Shown here in pieces: positions 32,401 to 41,000 of a stretch of DNA of 59,813 bases. The notes under the pieces are model-generated. The model saw only the letters and a list, made by a program, of their open reading frames with translations, had not been told where the DNA came from and searched no databases. Source of the DNA: Ectocarpus siliculosus. Taxonomy: Eukaryota; Sar; Phaeophyceae; Ectocarpales; Ectocarpaceae. Every line of letters starts with the position of its first letter. Positions within the stretch are counted from its first letter, which is position 1. A program made the translations under genes and the position numbers. The stretch covers positions 1,650,032-1,709,844 of the forward strand of contig FN649758.1 of assembly GCA_000310025.1 (NCBI GenBank), read 5' to 3'.

Positions 32401-35400
32401 CCGCCGCCGGAGCCGGTGAGGGAGTCACCAGGTATCCACACCCCTCGGTAGCTCTTTCGAGAAAGGCCCTTGGACTCTTGTCCCGCGGAGTACGAGACAC
32501 ACGTCAGCATCTGAATCAACGAGGAGTTAGAGAGACACGCATGTCAGCATCTGAGCTAGAGACGACTCAACACGAGCCACATGGCAGCATCGTGAATCAG
32601 TGAGGAGTTAGAGACACACGGCATCATGTGAATCAATGCGGAGTGCGAGACACAAAGCTCAGCAGAGAAGACTACAAGACACCGTGGCATAATCTGAATC
32701 AACGAGGAGTTAGAGAGACACGCATGTCAGCATCCCCACCGGTGAGGAAACCGATGGCGTGCCAAACCGGGTAACATATCAACCAACGAGTGGGGCGTGT
32801 AGAGTTACCGTTAGTACTCTGGTGAGGAAGTGGATGATGTGGACTTCGCGCCAAACCTCTGGAAATACGAAAGCAATGGAAGTATCGAGAAGAGTATTCA
32901 CGATGCGAGCAAGGATAGGATGCACCGCGGGAGGCTATGCCGCGGATGAAAAAATTGGACGGCGCGTTGTCGTGCCGGGGCTATCGCATGGGTAGCTCAT
33001 CTCAAACACCTTTTTCACAACCGTTCCCTGCCGGCACCCCCAAAAGGGCGTAGGATCTTTGGTTAAATTAGAAGGGTGAGAACGAGCGTTTCCTTGGATT
33101 GAAGGGTGCGCGTTCCCCGTTCCTCGCCTGAGAAAACTCGGTGGTAAAGTCGTCGAAAGTCATCCAGAACGAGGATTCCTTTTCTTCTTGTTCTTGTTCT
33201 TCTTGTTCTCGTGCCCCTCGACCTGCTCCTACATCGGTTGCCTCCGTCACGGCTCCCAACGGCCCTGCACCACCACCACCTTCTCCATCCTTTTCAGCGG
33301 CGGGAGGGGGCGCAGCAGAACCGGCGCGCTGTGGTCGCAGCCGACGCAACTCGGCCTTTATGGACGGGTACGCGTCCCACATCCCGCTGTTCCTGGACCA
33401 GTCCCCTCGCCACTGGCCCACCCCCCAAGGGCAACTCAACTTCGGCGCAAACGGCAGTCAGGAGAACGCATCGACGGCGGTTTTAACAAGGGGAAAACGG
33501 GGCAGAGGATGGGGGGGGGGAGCTGGAGGGAGGCACTGGCCGTTCCCGAGCGAGCTGGACGTCTCCTCACCTAGCAAGTCTAAAACACAACAATGTGGCT
33601 ACAGAATTTTTGGGCGAAGCAAGCACGACTTGCACTGAACAGACCGAGAGACACACACCTCGACCAGCTGAAACATGGCAGCGTCACGGGTGTGTGTTGC
33701 TCCGGCCGACGCCTCGCACACACTCTCGATGCAGTATCCCCGACCCACCATCAGGCCCGTCTTTCGGCGCCCGGGCCCCTCGCGGTTGTCTCCGCCGAAA
33801 GGTCCCTGCTAAATGCGGGATAAAAAATCGCCGAGAAAATTCTGCACAAACATGAGGGAAGACACGAAGTCCTGCTTTCTAAACATCAAGCCAACATCAA
33901 GAGGAGGCAATGCATTCGGGAAGCGTAAGCATCCTGGCATTAGGAGAGAGGCAGGCCTGGTGTGACTCCAACTCGCGCCCAGTTTACGTTGGTGTGGGAA
34001 GGGAAACGCGTGTCTGAACCCCCGCAGAATAGCTACAAGCCCCACGCTTTCCTTTATTCCAGACCGGTTGACGGTCAAACAGGATGTTGACGGCACCAGC
34101 ATACCATGGAGGAGCTGTTAGAGGCCGCTTGTCGATTTCTGGCGCGGTCGAACTCGACACCACGGTAACACCCCATCACACACCCTCGCCCATGCCACCT
34201 GTAGCAAGGATAGAGAATTATATTGACGAAGGCGTGGTTCCGTGTGAAAATTTGCTTCCCTGCCGCTGTCAACAATTGGGAGGGGATGGGCCTCTTCCGA
34301 TTCTCTACCGATGGCATGTTGATGGCCTGCTGTAGGGTGCTGCGCCGCTACGATTCACGATCGCACCTCCTCAGCCTCAAGAGTGTCGCAGGTGTCGCTT
34401 TGCAACCAACGTCACGGGTCCTCTATCAACGTAGGCGATGTTCTGTTGCCGAAGTAAGTCTCACAACGCTTGCTTCGTTCTTCCCCGCGTTGCAGGGCAC
34501 GCATCTACGTGTGTATCCGGTTTTATCCCAACGACCCGCCCAATTGCAGCGACCACCCACTTCTTCATCTTCGCCCATAGATGCTGCCGACGCTTCTCAG
34601 ACTCCTTGTCGGCGACACCTCCGTCCCAATCACTCTTAGGCTCTAGGCCCGTTAGTGGAGTCCTGATCAGGGGGGTGCCCGTAAGACAGCGCAGGCCCTG
34701 TTCGATCGACCCGCGACCCAAGCTCTCGTAGCAACCGTGAAGCTTTGCGAAGGCTTTCTCGATGAGGGGACCCCACACCTGCATCTCCGTTGAACGAGGG
34801 CGGGGAACGTCAAGCGTTAAAAGGTCTACCAGTGGGCTGGGGTACCTCGGAGATTCAAGAGTTGTGTCATGGAACGTGAGCATCGGGAAAAATCGAAGTG
34901 TCCGGAAATGGGTATTGGCGGGCAGGGGGAAGGCCTGGGTTCGTAGGAACGAGACGAGACGGGGGACCTATCCCCCAGACGCAGGATGGGCTGTCACAGC
35001 CATCACTGGCAGGCATGTCACATCTCCCCGAGCGTTGCATTCGTTCTCAGAGCGTGGCGTCCCTCTCTTCGTGTGAAGGTTCTGTTCGAGGAGAGATCAG
35101 AATGCGGATTGGGGGTGAAAACACAACAACCACAACGAATAGATTGCTGATAGTGGATGGGAGTAAACATCAGCAGCAGCAGCAGCAGCAACAACAATAT
35201 CATCAGCAGCAATGACAGCAGCAAAGCTACTTCATGCTGGTGGTTGTCTTACCTGGTTGGGATCCTTTGAACAGCAGTAGTGCGGTGTTCGCGACGGGGA
35301 ACAAGGAAGGCGATCGTCCACGTGGATGTACCGCCAAGCACCCTCCTTGAACAGCTTGAGGGTGTAGACACCTTGCCATTGACACACAAAAGCATATTGC

Positions 35401-36970
35401 TTGGTTCCAAGAATACACTGCGCGAAGAATCACGACAGACTTACACATTGAAAATTCAGCCCGGGAAAAGCAAGACAAAACTCCTACGTGCAGCACCCAC
35501 GTAACGGGGAGCCACAACAAGGGTACAACTACAGGACGGGGAGAGTCATTTCGATCTTCAAATCTTCGGACTGCAAGTACGTTCTCCGAACGCATGAGTT
35601 CAAGCGCGAAAAGGGCATCCCTCGGGCACCCACTTTAACCTCTTCACTGGTGGCTTTGGGGCAACTCAACCCATCTAAGCCGGCTTTACCCCTCGATGTA
35701 TTACGAATACACTCGTGGTTTCAATTCATAACGAGCTCCGGGTGTACGTCTCATTCCTTGGTGTGTGATACTCCACAACACTACCCTATGCTATCGTGGG
35801 TATTTCCTAACACCGAGCGTACTCCTAGACCTGACACGCTGTGAGCTGCATGCTACCTTTGTCGCTGTGTCTGTCGGAAACCACGACCTTCTTCAGCACC
35901 CCCGGTAACGGCGCGAGCATGTTCAGGGCGCTCACAAGCCACGAGTCTCCCAGCGCGCCCTGCCCCACCGCCGCGAGACCCTCATCTGGTCGAGAAAACG
36001 TTCGGTGGGCAAGATTATGCGCGTGGGCAAGGGGTTTACGCACTCTGTTCCGACCGATATAGTGAATTGCCTGGGGACCCAAGCATACACCGCAGCCTCA
36101 ACATTGCGCTGTCGAGCACTTTTTGCTCAAACTCATTGTGGGAAATCTCGCGTGACTTGCTCTTCCTCGGCGAATAATCGCGAAAATCAACAGAACCAAG
36201 AGAACTTGAATCAACTTGCAAGCAGTATGACAGCAGTTCAGTCTGAGAATGTTGTCGTGAAAACGGTAAAAGTGCTCGAGACGCTCGGGGGGGCCCTAAT
36301 GTCACGCCACAAATTCCCATCGGACGATGCCCGGCTGTTCCTTTCGCAGCGATGCGCGCAATCCGAAACACGTCATCGTACAGTGGCCTGGCCACCGCCA
36401 AGCCCTGCACCATTTTCGAGAACTTCCAGCGATCACGAAGTTCCGTGCACTATCCACTCGTATTATCTACAAGAGGCCTTCTGACTGCTCTCTCGTGTAT
36501 TCAGATCGACTTCCTCCCCCCCAAGGGGTAAATCCACACTCGTTCGAGGGTTTGCGAGTGCCATCGCGAGACCGATCGAGTCCGTTGTGCCTTCCTTTAC
36601 ACCATAAAATAAGTAAGCCCGACGTGACAAGCAGACGGCCGCTACAACCGCATGGACGATGTACGTCGTGTATTTCGAAGCTAGTTTCCCTTTCAAACTC
36701 ACCCACAGGGAACGTCACCGGAGAATGGCACCGCCTAACCTCTTGCTGAGAGATTCGACCCCACACGACCAAGGCGGCGGGCAGGGTACCAGCCGGGGGC
36801 TGCTGAGGAGTGCGGTAGAGGCTATCTCCGGAGGCGGGGAAGGTCGGGTCTTCAAACATGCAGTCACGTCCGGTAAGCGCCTGTGCGACCTCGTCCTCCT
36901 CAATGAAGGCTTGCTGGGGTAGATATGAGTATATATGTAGCAAAACGATCGGTGGTCCGTTTTCCCGCAA
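29475..36970 (-). CDS. calpain-like protein with all three catalytic triad residues replaced
   Basis: Deduced exons, 5' to 3' on the minus strand: 36913-36740, 35995-35857, 35371-35253, 34778-34536 (end uncertain), 33760-33659, 33439-33128, 32453-32376, 31906-31775, 31555-31455, 31078-30989, 30899-30763, 30284-30174 and 29597-29475 (TAG). All joins from 35995 on are phase-compatible; a micro-exon of about 10 residues is missing before 35995. Domains in order: the FEDPTFP entry motif, protease core PC1 and PC2, C2-like domain III (GVWIPGDS...NPFYPVTIQ...GYYIVRL...RYAIVPVTVK) and a coiled-coil tail (VAEALHEQIADLSSLIAELK). No EF-hand domain is seen. Family motif GxLGDCW reads GALGDSW, GHAY reads GRGY and RNPWG reads SCPWG, so hydrolysis by the normal mechanism is not expected. 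The likely role is as a regulatory or scaffold pseudoprotease (inference). The start could be the in-frame ATG at 36970 or lie in an upstream exon. Confidence 0.85.
30763..31078 (-). CDS. calpain-like gene, domain III end exons
   Basis: Exon 31078-30989 (acceptor CTCAG|G, donor ACGA|GTAACC; the stronger-looking GTAAGG five bases on would break the frame) joins 30899-30763 to give ...LTRRYAIVPVTVKPL then SSAEEFFLDLTAD. That matches the G-x-Y-x-IIP...G-x-F-x-L-x-h-x-S/A-D strand pair of calpain domain III. Confidence 0.65.
31775..31906 (-). CDS. calpain-like gene, domain III exon
   Basis: Acceptor ATGTAG|AACCCG, donor CGGCTG|GTGGGT, 44 codons, phase 0-0. NPFYPVTIQRN then VTVCLSIWDRAWQ and IGYYIVRL follow the NPQY...(V)SL-Q-D-R...IG-h-Y-h pattern of the calpain C2-like domain. 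Confidence 0.8.
31995..32045 (+). repeat. dispersed repeat C, copy 1
   Basis: GCATCGACCGCGCxA...GGCTGACCAxxGAAAxxACGTCAGTCTCAGTGC is shared in the same orientation with 37662-37715. This copy is in an intron of the calpain-like gene; the other lies in the intergenic region upstream of that gene. Confidence 0.6.
32376..32453 (-). CDS. calpain-like gene, linker exon into domain III
   Basis: Acceptor CTCGAAAG|AGC, donor CTTCAG|GTGTGC, 26 codons, phase 0-0. GVWIPGDSLTGSGGGCASPS matches the G-x-W...(S/T)AGGC element just before NPQY in calpains. Confidence 0.75.
32490..32740 (+). repeat. minisatellite-like degenerate tandem repeat
   Basis: The unit, roughly AATCAACGAGGAGTTAGAGA + GACACGCATGTCAGCATCTG, recurs with truncations and substitutions at about 32512, 32594, 32626 and 32695. 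It lies within an intron of the calpain-like gene. Confidence 0.7.
33128..33439 (-). CDS. calpain-like gene, PC2 exon with Asn replaced by Cys
   Basis: LSCPWGVGQWRGDWSRNSGM then W, an acidic/Ala-rich insertion of about 55 residues, and SSFWMTFDDFTTEFSQ. The motif RNPWG-x-x-EW-x-GDWSD is clear, but the catalytic Asn codon is TGC (33431-33433). No GT donor occurs before the stop at 33068. CAG|GCGAGG at 33128 gives a phase-compatible GC-AG intron to 32453. Confidence 0.8.
33659..33760 (-). CDS. calpain-like gene, exon at the catalytic His position (Arg)
   Basis: Acceptor CCGAAAG|ACGGGC, donor GTCGAG|GTGTGT, 34 codons, phase 0-0. TGLMVGRGYCIESV aligns with GLVxGHAYSVxxV; the His codon is CGG (33740-33742). 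It continues to FQLVE, joining LSCPWG in the next exon as in VQL-x-x-LRNPWG. Confidence 0.75.
34536..34778 (-). CDS. calpain-like gene, PC1/PC2 linker exon
   Basis: Acceptor GATGCAG|GTGTGG. VWGPLIEKAFAKLHGCYESL matches W-x-x-LLEKAYAKLHGSYExL, among the best conserved segments of calpains. The exon continues to QHLWAKMKKW. The 3' end is uncertain (CGG|GTCGTT at 34536 or TGG|GTGGTC slightly earlier, both phase 0). Confidence 0.85.
35160..35220 (+). repeat. interrupted CAG/CAA repeat
   Basis: CATCAGCAGCAGCAGCAGCA, then GCAACAACAATATCATCAGC and further CAGCAA text. It is in an intron of the calpain-like gene. Confidence 0.85.
35253..35371 (-). CDS. calpain-like gene, PC1 exon (VDDRLPC)
   Basis: Acceptor TGGCAAG|GTGTCT, donor AACCAG|GTAAGA. 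VYTLKLFKEGAWRYIHVDDR then LPC...SKDPNQ matches the F-x-x-G-x-W-x-x-VxVDDRLP...SxDPNE element. It is in phase with both neighbours. Confidence 0.85.
35857..35995 (-). CDS. calpain-like gene, exon at the catalytic Cys position (Ser)
   Basis: Acceptor TCGACCAG|ATGAGG, donor GACAAAG|GTAGCA. EGLAAVGQGALGDSWLVSAL aligns with QGxLGDCWLLAAI. The nucleophile codon is TCG (35942-35944), a Ser. All other residues of the motif are kept. Confidence 0.85.
36740..36913 (-). CDS. calpain-like gene, N-terminal exon (FEDPTFP)
   Basis: EEDEVAQALTGRDCMFEDPT, FPASGDSLY and VVWGRISQQE match the (Y/F)-x-DPxFP...SL...W-x-RP-x-E entry of calpain PC1. Donor AGCAAGAG|GTTAGG. If the exon is first, the ATG at 36968-36970 is in frame. 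Confidence 0.75.
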
Positions 36971-38063
36971 GCGGTTGGGGGCGCGCGCTCAATAGCTAAT
37001 GTGCCTTATTCGGGTGGAGCATTCTCTTATTAATCATGCTCCATTGACCTCTGTTGTAGGCAGGTCATGGAGTGCTCGGCATCGTTTTCTAGCCATCCCG
37101 TATAGTCTGTCGCTCGGTTCGACTTAGTTTGCTATCAATAGAAAAGCGAACAAAAGTTCTGCTGGAAAACATCAACCCTCGGAGACTTCCAAAAATAAGC
37201 TACATGTGAAGACGAAACTTTCTCTAGACGAGATGTTGAAAAGTGGGTTACGGGGCGGTTCTACAGATGCGTTGAGCATTGCGTGCATGGGATACTCTGT
37301 TTCGGTGGTCGGCAACTATTTCGTCCACAAACACAAGTTTTTCTCTTATAAATCAGAGAGAAAGAGGTGTATGCACCTAGGCTTACGCGTATGTCTTCAG
37401 TTGTAGCTGTTCACCTTCGATACTCAGGACTATGTACGTCAAATACTCAGAAATTCCTTTCCCTTCGACGAGGTGCCGTAAGACACATGTGCACCAGGTG
37501 AAGGCTGTTGCCTTCTTGAAAGCGCTCCAAACGAGACTACCGCACCTCGTGCGTATCATCACATAAGTTTTCCAAGACCGCTGTATTTATCTTACTCCCT
37601 CTGCCACAGCGCAGTACTACACAGCACAAAGCAGAAGCTAGCGTCTGTTTTTTTTGTTAGCATCGACCGCGCTAACAGGCTGACCACGGAAAGACGTCAG
37701 TCTCAGTGCGGTTGAAAACGCTGTATGTGTGTGTACGTTCCGCGCTCTTGATCGTATCCTGCATCATCTCTGAACCGTGCGTGTACCGTTCACCTACAGG
37801 AACAAACCTTGTCATCGCGATAGTCAAAGAAGTTGGCCCCCAGCTCATGGTTACCCTGCGTGCGCATGCTGCTTCTGTGCGAGGTGCGAAGTCAGCACGA
37901 TTCTGTACTCGCGGGGATCGTGGGATCCTGCGATCGTCATCAAATTATGCCGCATCCTACGCCGAACCGTTATTCAAACCGCATTTTTTTCGAATATCAC
38001 CCACCATGTCGCCCGAAACAACTGCCCTCCCTTTGTGCACCAACATACAAGGGGTACGCTGTC
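36971..38063. other. divergent intergenic region (calpain-like and carrier gene promoters)
   Basis: The two genes diverge here, so both promoters should lie in about 1.1 kb, but I recognise no TATA box or other element. The dispersed repeat copy at 37662-37715 lies within it. Confidence 0.35.
37662..37715 (+). repeat. dispersed repeat C, copy 2
   Basis: GCATCGACCGCGCTAACAGG then CTGACCACGGAAAGACGTCA and GTCTCAGTGC. See 31995-32045. Confidence 0.6.
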
Positions 38064-41000
38064 ATGCTTGGAGTCACACGCTCTAGGGGCCACAGGCAGT
38101 ATATCCGGCATCGAGGGCAGAAGCGCGAGGTATCGAACCGCAGCAACGGCTCGGCGGCGTCTGTGAGGTTGTTGGTGCTGTGTGCGGCCCTGACATCAGC
38201 AATAGGTGGCGGTGGGCAAGGGCGAGTCACGGCAATCAGCAGCGGTCACAGACCGGGCTTTCTGGGCCTGGGCTTTGGGAGGGAGAAGGCCCCAGCTGTT
38301 CCTGAGCCGCTGTCCCTGGGAGACAGAGTTCGGAAGCTCGGGGAGCGCTTTCGGACGGGAGGTGATACCGGGTTGGCAACAGGTAACGGTGGTGGTAGCG
38401 CTAGCGGGGGAGCGAAAGCTGGAGCTAAAGCGATGGCAGCCGCTCAAGTTCGAAGCCAGGGCCAACAGACGCCGACAGGCAGATCCAATGGGAAGAATAG
38501 CTTCATTGCGGGAGGCCTAGCGGGCTCTATTTCCATGACGATCACCTGCCCGATAGAGGTGAGTCGTCGCATTGCTGCCGGGCGTTTTCCCACGGTTCGA
38601 AGCGCACTCACAGCAGAAACGCAAGCTCTCGGCAGAAAAATACAGGACACGTGTTTGTTGTGCGGCGATGAAAGCGTCTGTTTGCATTTGAATATGTAGT
38701 GGCCCGTGTTGCCTGTTGCCAGTCCGAAGTCAACACATCTACTTTCCCCGTAAACAGTTTTTTTTTGCTTGCCCAGTACACATCCAGTCTCCCCTTCTGA
38801 TGAGACGAACTTGCTCCTGTTGCGCGTGTGATACACCGACATTGGTCTTGCATCGCGTCGACCACTGCTATAGATTCTTGTAGCATATGTCTATATATAT
38901 TTTTTTTGCTGTTGTTGGCTCTAGAATGGTATTCATATACGCGGCAAGAAACGCGTCAGATAGGACACTGCCGTGTCTGCTGTAGTGGAGCCCGGTCCGT
39001 TGGGGGTGCAGGTTGCAAGACTGTCCACGATATGCGCAAATCCATGTGCTTTAATTCTCTCCCTCACTTTGGTCTCGCTGTAAACGTAGAACTTCAAGGT
39101 ATCGAGTGTTCGCTTTGGCGTGGCATCTGTATACCACGAGAGAAGTTCCTCCGCGTCCTCCAAGACCACAATTGTACCACACCAAGTTGAAGATGGGAAC
39201 GAAACGCATGGAAAGCACCCATCAGCACATGTGTAACACCTGTTGTACTTTGTGGGCGCTGCTGATTCCTGCAACGTCGGGTTGCGCATGCTGTCACGCT
39301 GCGGCAGGTGGTGAAGACTCAGCTCCAAGGGTCGGCAGTGAAGCACGGCAGCAACGCGTTCTCGATTGCCAGCTCCATCTTCAAGAGCGATGGGCCGCGA
39401 GGTAATGGACTTGCTCTGGCTCTTTCGCTGCTAGTCTTCGCTGCAAAAGAGTCTACCTGTGGCTCAATATCCGTGGCCCCCCGTTGCCGTTTTGCCTCTG
39501 CTGGTGTTGTATTTCCGTAGCAGACTGCTGTGGCTAGGCAAAAAAACATCGAGTTCGTCACCCGTAGTCAATGCCAAGTGTTGAACAGCCAAGAGCTTGC
39601 GACGGTGATTTGGCTGCGTTTAGAACTGTTGCTGTGTGACCCTCTATTGTGGTGTTGTGCGCGGCTCGACAGATGTGATGGGCGCGCTAAAGGGGGTGAG
39701 GGGGTGCATATGCCATCACCAGTAGATGTCTGGGCGTACCGATGCGCATGGAGACCCGCAAGTTCGTCGACACCGGGAGAAATCTTGACCCATCGTCGAG
39801 CGCTACGAGATAATCCCTCTCCTGTTATCCCGCCCCTCCCCCCGGGGGGGGGTGTCATCTCGTGCAGTCAAGTTGTTCAACGTCCTCTCATTATTCCACC
39901 ACATGTGGCTTGCGGCGAGCGACTTGTTTGCGGTCTAAGGCACAGCTAACTTTGTGCATGTCGATGCACATTGCAACGACGGGAAACAACCAGCAGCCAT
40001 AGGACCATTTTTTACTGCTCCACTCACTCACCCGTGCTCCCCTCAACAACCTACCCATAAACATTCTCGCTCGAAAAATCTCGTCCACCCCAGGCTTTTT
40101 CCGCGGTCTGCCACCCGGGCTGGCAGGGATCATCCCCGCGCGCTCGACCTACTTCTTCGCGTACTCCAGAAGCAAGGATTTCTGGACGAACAACGCTCGT
40201 CTGGGAGACCGGCATCGGGACCTCACGGAGGTTCTTTGCGGGGTTACGGCGGGCGTGGTGCAGAATACCATCACGAACCCGATCTGGATGGTCAAGACCC
40301 GAATGCAGGTAATAATTATTGTTTTTCATGTTGCCGTTGCTGTTGTTTATTAGTTGTTACTGCTTGATATGTGCTATTGCTGGTAGTGTGCTGTCTTTGA
40401 TTGTCGCATTGCTCTTCTGGATAGTCCTTGGCAGGCAGTTCGAAGTTGATAGCCATCTTGGTTATTTGTTGCATCTGGTTTGTAGTATATGCTAGAAGTA
40501 CATACCATGGTCCGCACATGAAATGTTCTTTTTTTTTTTTTCGCCCATACACGTGTCCTTGGTGCGACCTTGTGTGCTTGTGCTCTCCGGCGGGCAGTCT
40601 GCCAGGCTCTACAACAGCCCCTTCAAATAGCCTGAGGACCATCACCGTCCGCACATGCCTGTACCCCTCTGGGACCCTTGGTTTTATTTGTTACCACCCG
40701 CTGCCCGCCGTGTGGACGTTGTTGACCCGCCTCGCCCGAGGACAGCTCTTGGCGGACACGGCCACTGGCCAGATAGCCTACGGGGGTTACAAGGAGGCGA
40801 TTGGGGCTATCTACAGGGACGAGGGGGCGAGGGGTTTCTACAAGGGCATGTCGGCGTCCTACTGGGGGTGCAGCGAGGGGTGCCTGTACTTCGTGCTGTA
40901 CGAGCGAATTAAGAGGTGAGCGGGGTGGCCGTCGCGCCTGGTGGAAACGGTTTGTCGTGTGCGTGATAATCGCGATTATGGTGTCTTTTCGTCGTTCCTC

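Noticed and set aside
20654-35218. CTG/CAG tracts as CRISPR-like or regulatory arrays
   Set aside because: Simple trinucleotide microsatellites, which are common in such genomes. No spacer structure.
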